Positions 16,816 through 25,972 of a stretch of 33,728 nucleotides of DNA are shown one piece after another (the first letter of the stretch is position 1; each line of letters begins with the position of its first letter). Under the pieces are notes generated by a model. It did not search any database. It was not told the DNA's origin and worked only from the letters and a program-made list of their open reading frames with translations. Both the position numbers and the translations under genes were made by a program. The stretch covers positions 1 through 33,728 of the forward strand of contig CANRJZ010000004.1 of assembly GCA_947631055.1 (NCBI GenBank), read 5' to 3'. The DNA is from an uncultured Clostridia bacterium (lineage in GTDB: Bacteria; Bacillota; Clostridia; Oscillospirales; Ruminococcaceae).

Positions 16816-18000
16816 TTATTTTATTGCTTCCGCAAATTGTTCCGCAAGCTTGTCTATTTCGGCAAGATCGGCGTCGGAAGGCTTCATAAGCCATCTGTAG
16901 GGTTCATGTATCTTTTTGAGTCCAAGTACCGAACAGCGTGAATCCAGTGCCGCACATGCCTCTCCGCTCCAGCCGTAGGAACCGATGACCGCATACGGTT
17001 TGCCCTTGTTCGTAATGGCGTCTATAGAAGCGATAACGTCCCAGACGGGTTTGAGCGCGTCCCTGTTTATAGTGGGAGAGCCGAATACCAGTCCTGCCGA
17101 ATCGGAGATCGCTTCTGCTATTTCAGCGGCGCTGCTTTTTATAATATTCAGACACCTGACGGAAATGCCTTGTTCCGCAAGCTTGTCGGCATAACGTTTT
17201 GCGGCGGTTTCCGTATATCCGTATGCCGAAACATACAGAACGGCAGCCGTTCCCTTGGGGGTTTCCGGAACAGCCCATTCGCTGTATTTTGCCATAGCCT
17301 GCTTTATGCCGTTTTTAAGAACGGGACCGTGAGAGCAGCATACCATATCAATATCCAGACCTTCAAGCTTTGCGATACCGTCTTTGACGAATTTTGGGAA
17401 AGGTCCGAATATGGCTTTATAGTAATAAGCAAAGGCTTCGGCGTATTCTTCCGGATAGGTGATAACATCATCGGTGATGAGGGGCTCACAATAATGAGAT
17501 CCGAGAAAATCACAGGTGAAGACCGTCTTTTTTGACGGAAGATAGGTAAAAATGCTGTCCGGCCAGTGCAGATTAGGCGCGGAAATGAACCGGAGCTCCA
17601 TTCCCTTGCCAAGGTCGAGCGTATCGCCGTTTTTGACGATCATGCTCTTGAAATCGTTTCTGTTTGCGACATTGGCAATATTCTTTATTGCCGCCGCAGA
17701 ACCTGCTATAACAACATTCGGGTTGGCTTCGATGATCTTTTCTATCGAACCGCTGTGATCCGGCTCGGTGTGGTTGAATATCACATAATCTATTCCGGAA
17801 GGTTCGCATATCTCGCGGATATTGTCCATCATTACTTCGCCGAAGCGGTCATGGACCGTTTCCACAAGAGCGGTCTTATCTCCTTTGATAAGATAAGAAT
17901 TATATGTTGTTCCGTATTCTGTTTTCATTATAATGTCGAATACCCTGAGATTGGGATTTATTGCTCCGACATAGTAGATATCATCTTTAAGCTTGACCAT
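16816..18000 (-). CDS. FprA-family A-type flavoprotein (flavodiiron protein)
   Basis: VIFNHTEPDHSGSIEKI di-iron motif, FTCDFLGSHYCEP, C-terminal flavodoxin domain (AAVLYVSAYGYTETAAKRYA, AVIGSYGWSGEA). Confidence 0.93.
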   Translation of the reverse strand: MVKLKDDIYYVGAINPNLRVFDIIMKTEYGTTYNSYLIKGDKTALVETVHDRFGEVMMDNIREICEPSGIDYVIFNHTEPDHSGSIEKIIEANPNVVIAGSAAAIKNIANVANRNDFKSMIVKNGDTLDLGKGMELRFISAPNLHWPDSIFTYLPSKKTVFTCDFLGSHYCEPLITDDVITYPEEYAEAFAYYYKAIFGPFPKFVKDGIAKLEGLDIDMVCCSHGPVLKNGIKQAMAKYSEWAVPETPKGTAAVLYVSAYGYTETAAKRYADKLAEQGISVRCLNIIKSSAAEIAEAISDSAGLVFGSPTINRDALKPVWDVIASIDAITNKGKPYAVIGSYGWSGEACAALDSRCSVLGLKKIHEPYRWLMKPSDADLAEIDKLAEQFAEAIK

Positions 18001-18070
18001 AAAGATTTCCTTTCATTCAAAAAATTCAGCGGCGGAACGGATATCCCGAACTGCCGCCGTCATGATAGCG

Positions 18071-18229
18071 TCAAGAGATCTTGGTAAATTCGCTCTTGCT
18101 GAGACCGCATACAGGACATACCCAATCATCGGGGATATCTTCCCATTTTGTTCCGGGTGCGATACCGCCGTCGGGATCGCCTGCAGCCTCGTCATAAACA
18201 TAAGAACATGGGCATTCATATTTATCCAT
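18071..18229 (-). CDS. Rubredoxin
   Basis: [55 protein letters not shown] at 18229 with SD AAAGGAGAG. First metal knuckle is CxC, not CxxC. Confidence 0.9.
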   Translation of the reverse strand: MDKYECPCSYVYDEAAGDPDGGIAPGTKWEDIPDDWVCPVCGLSKSEFTKIS

Positions 18230-18487
18230 AGCAAAACTCTCCTTTATAAAAATAAAATATACCCTTTTGATATATTTCATTCTACCATATTTTAAGCAGC
18301 TTGTCAATACTTTACAGCCGTTATGTTTTTAAAAGATCTGTTTGGCAGCTTTGCCGCTGCACAGGGTATACACAGATAATATTTGCAGATATTCTTAAAT
18401 TATTCCGGTATTTTTTCTGCCGGAACGGTCAGTATGCGGCGATCCGTATCTTTTGCCGGTAATTCCGGAAAAAAATAATTAAAAATG

Positions 18488-18516
18488 TTGAAATTTTAAT
18501 ATTGTTATGGTATACT
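18488..18516 (+). promoter_or_regulatory. Sigma-A-like promoter for the GGDEF/HD-GYP pair
   Basis: TTGAAA, 17-nt spacer, TATACT. Confidence 0.65.
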
Positions 18517-18569
18517 TTTGTGTATATTCAGGTCTCGCGGAATAAACGTCATTTCTTGGAGGAACTCAA

Positions 18570-20492
18570 ATGAAACGTAAAACTATTGCTGTATGTGTTA
18601 CGGGATTCAACTGGGAAAACGAATCAAGGATAGTGAACGGCATATATGAACAATGCCTGAAAGCGGACATCAATCTTCTGGTTTTTGCCGCTATGGTAAG
18701 AAAACCCGAATTCAATTCCGAGCACAGCCTGCATAAGAATGTTATTCTCGGAGAAACAGAGATATTTGATCTTATAAACTATGACACCACCGACGGTATT
18801 ATAATTCTTGGAGAATCAATTATTGACGAAAAAGTCATATCTATGGTCTGTGAAAGGGCAAAGGCTCATGGGATACCGGTGATGAACATAAACGATCCGC
18901 TGCATAAGCTTGACAAGAATGTCATACTCAGCGACAATATTGCTATGGAACTGATCGTCCGTCACCTTGTCGAGGATCATGGACTCAGGAAAATTAATTT
19001 TATAGGCGGATTTGCCGGAAATCTCCAGACCGAAGAAAGGCTTACGGCGTATAAAAAAGTTCTTTCCGAAAACGGTATCCCCATAGAAGAAAACAGGATA
19101 GCCTACGGCGAATTCTGGAAAAAGGCGTATGAATGCACCGAAAACTTTATAAGTTCAGGAGAACTGCCTGAGGCTATCGTCTGTGCAAGCGATACGATGG
19201 CATTCTTCTGTATGGACTGCCTGAAAAGCAACGGTTACCGCATACCCGATGATATAGTCGTTACGGGTTTTGACGGCATAAGCGACTGCGAAGCTTATTC
19301 TCCTTCGCTGACAACGGCAAGACTTGCTTTTCAGGAAGCCGGAGAAAAAGCCGTGGAAATATTTATGGATATCTGGAACGGCAAAGAGACCGATGACGTC
19401 GTGTATGTTGATTCAATACTTTTTAAACAGCAATCCTGCGGCTGCTTGAAGCACGATGACAAGATACGGTTTGATTTTTACAGCGAACGTTACGGAGAAC
19501 TTAACACTTACAAGGAATTCAATTATCACCTGATAACGCTGAATACTATTTTTGCCAATGCCGAAAATTCCTCCGAGCTTTACGAAGCGTCGCATAACGG
19601 AGCGGTGTTCTTCAAGCTGAAAAAGCTGCATATATGCGTTCGTCCGGACGTGGAAAGAGCCGAACAGAACATAGGCGGAACACATGACGGATATAAAGGG
19701 ATCGCCGAAAAAATGCTGTCTATGTATAATTTCGGAAGCAGTGTTCCGGCAGGAACGGAGTTCTTATCGGCGGATTATGTGCCTGAGGATATACTTAACG
19801 GTGAAAAAGCGGTATTTTATGCTTTTTCGTCTATGTATTTCAAGGACAGATATATAGGTTATGCGGCTTATCAGCCTTCAAAGATAAAAGGTTTCGGTGA
19901 TTTCTTTGCGACATGGCTGCTTGCCATATCGAACAACGCCGGAAGTTTCTATATGAAGAATGATCTGAAATATGCCGTTGACGAACTGGAAAATCTTTAT
20001 ATACGCGATCCGCTTACCGGACTTTATAACAGACGCGGAATGGAAAAACTGAAATACGGAATGATAGAACAGGCAAAAGCACAGGGTAAATATGTAACTA
20101 TAGTATGCGCGGATATCGATAATCTCAAGCCGATAAACGATCTTTACGGTCATGAGGCGGGGGATAATGCGATCCTGCGCGCGGCAAACGCCATTGAGGC
20201 GTCTATGCCTGCGGGAAGCATATGCACCCGCACCGGAGGAGACGAGTTCTGTATTATTCTTGTCAATGATGACGAGGACGATGTAAAAAAATACATCGGA
20301 CATATAGATGAGCTCCTGAATGATTACAACAAGACCAGCGGACTGCCATACAGGATAGGGTGCAGCTGCGGATACAACAGCATACATTCCGACCGGATCG
20401 TTTCCATTGACAGCATGATGGCTCTTGCCGATGAAGATATGTATCGGGTCAAGGCAAGAAGAAAGACCAACAGGTCAAGCATAATAAACTGA
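18570..20492 (+). CDS. LacI/PBP1-type substrate-binding domain plus GAF-like region plus GGDEF diguanylate cyclase
   Basis: LacI-like effector fold (DGIIILGESI; FIGGFAGNLQTEERLTAYKKVL; AIVCASDTMAFFCMDCL; VVTGFDGISDCEAYSPSLTTAR); RDPLTGLYNRRG...RTGGDEFCIIL. No HTH, no signal peptide. Confidence 0.9.
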   Translation: MKRKTIAVCVTGFNWENESRIVNGIYEQCLKADINLLVFAAMVRKPEFNSEHSLHKNVILGETEIFDLINYDTTDGIIILGESIIDEKVISMVCERAKAHGIPVMNINDPLHKLDKNVILSDNIAMELIVRHLVEDHGLRKINFIGGFAGNLQTEERLTAYKKVLSENGIPIEENRIAYGEFWKKAYECTENFISSGELPEAIVCASDTMAFFCMDCLKSNGYRIPDDIVVTGFDGISDCEAYSPSLTTARLAFQEAGEKAVEIFMDIWNGKETDDVVYVDSILFKQQSCGCLKHDDKIRFDFYSERYGELNTYKEFNYHLITLNTIFANAENSSELYEASHNGAVFFKLKKLHICVRPDVERAEQNIGGTHDGYKGIAEKMLSMYNFGSSVPAGTEFLSADYVPEDILNGEKAVFYAFSSMYFKDRYIGYAAYQPSKIKGFGDFFATWLLAISNNAGSFYMKNDLKYAVDELENLYIRDPLTGLYNRRGMEKLKYGMIEQAKAQGKYVTIVCADIDNLKPINDLYGHEAGDNAILRAANAIEASMPAGSICTRTGGDEFCIILVNDDEDDVKKYIGHIDELLNDYNKTSGLPYRIGCSCGYNSIHSDRIVSIDSMMALADEDMYRVKARRKTNRSSIIN

Positions 20493-20523
20493 TACGGACA
20501 TATGTCCTGCCATAAAAAATACC

Positions 20524-22410
20524 GTGAAAGGAATTTTTGATATGAAAAACGATCTTACATATGAACAGCTTGCGGAGAAAAACCGGGAGCTTGAAAAACA
20601 GCTGCATTTTCTTGAATGTGTATTTGACGCAATACCGTTTAATGTGTTTGTAAAGAATACCGATTGCAGATATTGCTATACAAATAAAATATGCGATATG
20701 CTCAACGGCGTTGAGCGCGGCGGTCTGAAAGGTATGTCCGATTTTGACCTTCAGGGTTCGGAGGAGATAGCGCAGAGCTTTTATGACGACGATATGAGCA
20801 TAATGAAAAATAAGACCGGCAGCCGTATGCTCTCTCCGACTATGTGCGGCTCGGAAATAAAATATTACGATATTTTCAAAGAACCGGTAATTGACGATGA
20901 CGGAAACGTTATGGGCATAATGGGTATGGTCATAGATCCCAACGAAAGCGCCGTAAAGGACGAACGTCTCGGCAGCGATTTTGACAAATATTCCGAGGCT
21001 CTCGGCGATAATTCCGACAGCTTTGCTTTTGATTACAGCATTGAGACAGGAAATACGATAATCCTGAAGGATATGGAAAACTGGCAGCTTTTTACTGCCG
21101 GCAGACCGCTTATCGTAAGCGCAAAGGAAAACGGCAGGATCTTTGCCGAAGATATGCCGATACTTGAAAGAATGCTGGAAAGCGTAAAGAACGGTGCGGG
21201 TCAGGCTTCGGCAATAGTGCGGTCTTACGACGGCGAAAACAAGCCCATGTGGTGCAGACTTGCGCTGAATACGGTCCTTGACAACAGTATGAAGCCTATA
21301 CGCGCGGTGGGACTTATCCGCAGGATACCGGAAAATGTTGTCCGCGCCGAAAAGATGCGCATAGACGCGGAGCGGGTAAAGAACAAGGTAGCAAATGTGC
21401 TCGGAAACCGTTATGACGCTTTTATATATGTGAATTTCAGCGAAAAATATTATCGTATCCTCGAACATACCGGAGTGCTGGGAAGTATGGCGGGAGACGG
21501 TTCCGTGGACGATCTTTATAAATTCTTCGGCGCAAGGATACATAAAGAGGATATTGACAAAGTAAAAAAGACAGCCGCTCATTTTACCGGTGACGAGCCT
21601 ATGGAAAACGGCGCGGATTTTATGTCCGTGGAGTTCAGGTTCACATCGGATATGGAAAATTACCGCTGGAAAGAGACCGATATTTTCAGCACCGAGGACA
21701 ATGTTGACCGTGAGATACTGCTTACTATCTTTGATGTGGACGATGTTGTAAAGGAAAAACAGGAACGTGAGCTCAAAGAGATCAACAACGGAATAATAGA
21801 TATCCTAAGTACAGTTGTTGAATTCCGCAGCGTTGAATCCGGAGACCATGTAAGGCGCATAAAGGGATTTACAAAGATACTTCTTAAATATGTCAATGAA
21901 ATGTTTGACGATGTGAATTATTCTCCCGAAACCATGGAGGTCATCTCCTCCGCGTCGGCAATGCATGACGTGGGCAAGATCGCGATACCGGACAGCATAC
22001 TTCTTAAACCCGGAAAACTTACCGCGGAGGAATACAACGAGATGAAGACCCATACCGTCCGCGGCTGCGAGATACTGGATTCCATGGCTGCATTGCAGGA
22101 TAAGAATTATTACAAATACAGCTATGAGATATGCCGTTATCATCACGAACGTTACGACGGAAAGGGATATCCTGACGGCCTGAAAGGCGAGGAGATACCT
22201 ATAGAGGCGCAGGTAGTTGCCGTTGCCGACGTTTATGATGCGCTCATAAGCAAAAGGGTCTACAAGGACGCATATTCCCTTGACGAAGCGTACAATATGA
22301 TAATAAACGGCGAGTGCGGAGTCTTTTCCGACAGAATGATGGCTTGCTTTACAAAAGCAAAAGCAGAAATGGAAGCTTTTGCAAGTTTCCAGTCGGGTAT
22401 GGAACAATAA
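20524..22410 (+). CDS. PAS-domain HD-GYP phosphodiesterase-like protein
   Basis: PAS-like N-terminus (VFDAIPFNVFVKNTDCRYCYTN), HD motif AMHDVGKIAIPD, GYP motif YHHERYDGKGYPDGLKGEEIP, ADVYDAL. Confidence 0.92.
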   Translation: MKGIFDMKNDLTYEQLAEKNRELEKQLHFLECVFDAIPFNVFVKNTDCRYCYTNKICDMLNGVERGGLKGMSDFDLQGSEEIAQSFYDDDMSIMKNKTGSRMLSPTMCGSEIKYYDIFKEPVIDDDGNVMGIMGMVIDPNESAVKDERLGSDFDKYSEALGDNSDSFAFDYSIETGNTIILKDMENWQLFTAGRPLIVSAKENGRIFAEDMPILERMLESVKNGAGQASAIVRSYDGENKPMWCRLALNTVLDNSMKPIRAVGLIRRIPENVVRAEKMRIDAERVKNKVANVLGNRYDAFIYVNFSEKYYRILEHTGVLGSMAGDGSVDDLYKFFGARIHKEDIDKVKKTAAHFTGDEPMENGADFMSVEFRFTSDMENYRWKETDIFSTEDNVDREILLTIFDVDDVVKEKQERELKEINNGIIDILSTVVEFRSVESGDHVRRIKGFTKILLKYVNEMFDDVNYSPETMEVISSASAMHDVGKIAIPDSILLKPGKLTAEEYNEMKTHTVRGCEILDSMAALQDKNYYKYSYEICRYHHERYDGKGYPDGLKGEEIPIEAQVVAVADVYDALISKRVYKDAYSLDEAYNMIINGECGVFSDRMMACFTKAKAEMEAFASFQSGMEQ

Positions 22411-22454
22411 TTACGTGCAGGATATGATTTCCTGTTGTGATACAGCTTATATAA

Positions 22455-22491
22455 AAAACAGGTCGGGACCGTAAAGATCCTGACCTGTTTT
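22455..22491. terminator. Intrinsic terminator
   Basis: AAAACAGGTC...GACCTGTTTT between convergent genes. Confidence 0.8.
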
Positions 22492-22499
22492 GATATTTC

Positions 22500-24518
22500 T
22501 CAGAATTGGCTTTCGTGCCGCTTGAAGAAGTCTACGCGCGGTTCAAGGAATTTTAGCTGATGTTCGTTTTTCCCCTTTAACAGTGAATCGGAAAGCGGAT
22601 CAAAGATGCCGTTCCAGTTCCAGAGCTGATCGTCAAGTTCCATATATTCTCTTATCATTTCCGTGCCGTCCGGAGCGATAGGGTGGAGGAGCACGGCTGC
22701 CGTTTTTATCATATGGAAAACATTTATCAGCCAGTTCCTGCGGAGTTCGCTGTCGTCCGCCTTGTCTGCGTCCGCTTTGGCTTTTGCCATATACTTGCTT
22801 GCTTTGCGTATATAGGAATCCAGAACGTAAGTCACCTGATGGAATTCAAACTTATACATAAATCTTTCGTATTCAAGAACGGCTTTTTCCGAATCTGCAA
22901 GTATATTTTCATCTACTGCGCCTACCGGCATTCTGCCGCCGAAATATTTCTGCGTGTCATAGAAACAGGTGCGTATGATCCTGTTGAATACATTTGAAAG
23001 CAGGAAGCCTTCTTTTGTGACAGGATCGCTGTCGTCCGGCTTTGCAGCGGGGTTCAGCGGCTTTGGCTGGAAGCTTACGCTCCTCATGCCGAGACCGAGG
23101 CTAAGAAAATGCATTCTCAGCTGCTCTGCGGTATAGTATTCCAGAAGTTCCGCTGCCATGGGAGGCTTTACCGAACCGCTGCTGGAAGCTTTTTTATCAA
23201 GGAAAAGTATATGATGATTTGCTACGAGCACCGGAAGCTGCATTTCTCCTTCATCGGGAGTGCAGGAAAGCTTATCGCCTTTTTGCAAAGCCATAAACAT
23301 AGCCATTTCCGCAACGCCGTAGAAATAGATATTATCCTGACCGATGAACTGATATACCTGAGCGTCTTTTGAGCACCAGAAATCCTTCCATTCTTCGCGG
23401 TCCCTGCCTATGGATTCAAGATATGCCTGCGTGAATGAAATAGGCGCCCAGAGAGATTCCGGCCATACCCAGACCGTAAGCGGATCTTCTCCCTCAAGTA
23501 CCGGAGCAGGAACGCCCCATTCGATATTTCCGGTAAGCCTGAACGGAACAAGAGTCTTGCCCGTTCTGAAACGTATTCCGGCGGAAGAAAGGACCGTGCA
23601 GGAATTTTCCCTGTCCTCAAGCGTATCGAATACTATTGTGAAGGAAGTTTTTTTCGGTTCTTCGATAAGGCGGTGTCCGGCAAGCTTATCTTTTATTTCC
23701 TCATATTTATCGCGGTAGTCGTTCATTATATAGATCACCGGAGGTTCGAGGAACTCGCCGATAGTTTTATGAACTACCTGACGCACGTTATCTTTTTGCC
23801 TGATATTTTCCGTGTATTCCCGAAGTATATCAAGATGTTCCGGAAGCCTGAAGTACCAGTTCATAACATCGCGCATGACCGGCGTTTCGCCTGTAACAGT
23901 GCTTTTCGGGTCGATAAGCTCCTGCGGCATATATTGGTGTCCGAGGTCACATTCGTCCGCATAGCCTTTTTCCGACTGGCAGCCCTGCACCGGACATTTG
24001 CCCACTACCTGTCTGCCGTTAAGGAACGTACCGGCTTTTTCGTCATAAAACTGCGGAGTGGATATCATTTGCAGGCGTCCGTTCTCATAAAGCTTTCTTA
24101 TGAACCGATCGGATACTTCATTGTGTACTTCGGCTGTTCTTCCGAGTCCCGACGCTCCGAAAAGATTTAAGCTTATCCCGTAATCGCTGAGAGTTTTTTT
24201 CTGGCTTTCGTGGTTGGAGCGGACAAAGTCCTCGATAGTTCCGGTATAGCCTTTATCCTTTACAAGTTTTCTGTAGCTTTCGGCTATAGGCGAACCGTAG
24301 CAGTCCGTGCCTGAAACGAAGATGACGTTTTCTGCGCCTATCCGGTCGCGGAGAAATCTTGCGTAAACGTCTGCGAAAACAAAAACTCCTCCCACATGCC
24401 CGAAGTGAAGTTCCTTGTTACCGTAGGGCATACCGCCGGTTATGACCGCTTTTTTGGGAAATTTGGGACGGTTATCTCTTGAAACGGCTTTTTTGCCGAT
24501 GTTTGCATTATTATCCAT
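22500..24518 (-). CDS. Divergent methionyl-tRNA synthetase-like class I tRNA ligase
   Basis: GGMPYGNKELHFGHVGG (HIGH-like), CPVQGCQSEKGYADECDLGHQY zinc knuckle, SGTDCYGSPIAESY, FIGQDNIYFY; KMSKS position reads KASSS. ATG 24518 has SD GGAGG. Confidence 0.75.
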   Translation of the reverse strand: MDNNANIGKKAVSRDNRPKFPKKAVITGGMPYGNKELHFGHVGGVFVFADVYARFLRDRIGAENVIFVSGTDCYGSPIAESYRKLVKDKGYTGTIEDFVRSNHESQKKTLSDYGISLNLFGASGLGRTAEVHNEVSDRFIRKLYENGRLQMISTPQFYDEKAGTFLNGRQVVGKCPVQGCQSEKGYADECDLGHQYMPQELIDPKSTVTGETPVMRDVMNWYFRLPEHLDILREYTENIRQKDNVRQVVHKTIGEFLEPPVIYIMNDYRDKYEEIKDKLAGHRLIEEPKKTSFTIVFDTLEDRENSCTVLSSAGIRFRTGKTLVPFRLTGNIEWGVPAPVLEGEDPLTVWVWPESLWAPISFTQAYLESIGRDREEWKDFWCSKDAQVYQFIGQDNIYFYGVAEMAMFMALQKGDKLSCTPDEGEMQLPVLVANHHILFLDKKASSSGSVKPPMAAELLEYYTAEQLRMHFLSLGLGMRSVSFQPKPLNPAAKPDDSDPVTKEGFLLSNVFNRIIRTCFYDTQKYFGGRMPVGAVDENILADSEKAVLEYERFMYKFEFHQVTYVLDSYIRKASKYMAKAKADADKADDSELRRNWLINVFHMIKTAAVLLHPIAPDGTEMIREYMELDDQLWNWNGIFDPLSDSLLKGKNEHQLKFLEPRVDFFKRHESQF

Positions 24519-24660
24519 ATTACAGTGCCTCCAATTCATATCAGGATCTGCGCTGCCTGATACTGTGTGCCGGATATTTTCCGGAAGTATAATTAAGTCA
24601 ATGCCGGACAAAGGTTCCAGACATCTTTGTCCGCATTGACTTTAAACATCATAGGAATTA

Positions 24661-25647
24661 TCAGCTGAGTGTGAGTACGGCAAGATCGCCGTTATTATTC
24701 TGTCCTGCATTTCTTACCGCGTAGATGACTTTGCTCATAAGCCTTTTGTCGGAGGCTCTTATCGCCGAATCAAATGCGCATATCGCTTTGGCGAATTTGT
24801 CGTCGTCTCCGTCCGGAACGTAGCAGGTTATCATTATTTTTATTGCGTTGTACAGTGAGCAGAAGAATACGAAGTGATCCCAGAAGCTGAATTCGGGATT
24901 TGCAAGCGGAAGGGAATAGGTCCATACATAGCTTATAACTACATTTTCGATGTATCTTGATTTTTCGCCGTTTATCAAGTCGCTGTACTGCTTCCTCATA
25001 AGCATATATTTTTTCATATCCGTCATTTTCAGCGTTTCCGGACCGGATACGCCGAGGTTTTTGTATATTGCCGCAAGGACTTCTTTGTATGACGGGTTCG
25101 CCTTGTTCAGTGATTTCAGGAGAGATATCCCGTCGGCAAGGGAGTATCCCGGATTGGGACGGACGGATCTGAAATATTCAAGAACAGGTTTATGATCGGC
25201 TAACGGAGAGGTAAAATCTTCAACGAATTTTGGTATAAGATTAGGCTGCCCGTTATCTATCATTCCCTGAACGTTCTTTACTGCGTAATTGAGGAGCAGC
25301 AGGCGTTTTTCAAAACTCATTTCTCTGTTCTGGAGCAGACCCATGAACAGCGTCCTCATCTGCCAATAATACTTGGCATTGGGGTATGCTTCAAGTATTT
25401 TGCGGCTTTGTTCCGTGAACTGTCCGCTTTGCTCGTCCGGAAGGTTGGACATATTATACGCAAGTATATTTTCTTCTTTCATCAAAGCCCTTACTACTTC
25501 TTCGTGACAAAGCTGCGGCGAATATTCAACAGCTGACGGTGAAACGATGACATCGCAGAATTCATTGGGCTGCATAGGCTTCATCTGTTCGATAAGTTCT
25601 TTTAAAAAAGCGGGCGAAACAACAGGAAATCCCATAATTGTGATCAT
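24661..25647 (-). CDS. Hypothetical protein, soluble, no recognised family
   Basis: 328-aa ORF with typical codon usage, isolated between a tRNA ligase-like gene and the two-domain PPK2. Confidence 0.7.
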   Translation of the reverse strand: MITIMGFPVVSPAFLKELIEQMKPMQPNEFCDVIVSPSAVEYSPQLCHEEVVRALMKEENILAYNMSNLPDEQSGQFTEQSRKILEAYPNAKYYWQMRTLFMGLLQNREMSFEKRLLLLNYAVKNVQGMIDNGQPNLIPKFVEDFTSPLADHKPVLEYFRSVRPNPGYSLADGISLLKSLNKANPSYKEVLAAIYKNLGVSGPETLKMTDMKKYMLMRKQYSDLINGEKSRYIENVVISYVWTYSLPLANPEFSFWDHFVFFCSLYNAIKIMITCYVPDGDDDKFAKAICAFDSAIRASDKRLMSKVIYAVRNAGQNNNGDLAVLTLS

Positions 25648-25861
25648 ATCCGAAAAAACGGATAATTCTCCTTTCTTGTAATGCTGAGTAGATTTTATTT
25701 ACAGAAAAAAGGCACTCGTCTGCCATTTACTGTCATATATAAATAAATACCACATTTTATTATACCACATATTTTTTTGAAATGCAATAGTTATTTGATA
25801 AATCTGCTGAATTCGGACAATTTCAAATAATTATGAACGATATATTTATATATATAGCGCC

Positions 25862-25890
25862 TTGCGGAAACAATAAAAATAGGTTATAAT
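25862..25890 (+). promoter_or_regulatory. Sigma-A-like promoter
   Basis: TTGCGG, 17-nt spacer, TATAAT. Confidence 0.55.
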
Positions 25891-25972
25891 AATTACAGGA
25901 TATCCGCAGTATAGCGGATAATAGTCAACTTATTCCCATAATTTAGAAAAGTCAGTTGAAAGGAAGAAACAT

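Noticed and set aside
18300-18560. Possible c-di-GMP (GEMM) riboswitch upstream of the GGDEF gene
   Set aside because: No GEMM core motifs recognised; only ordinary inverted repeats such as TTCCGG...CCGGAA.
20449-21582. 377-aa minus-strand ORF opposite the HD-GYP gene
   Set aside because: Antisense shadow of a well-supported CDS; composition rich in His/Tyr/Phe/Ile typical of antisense frames.
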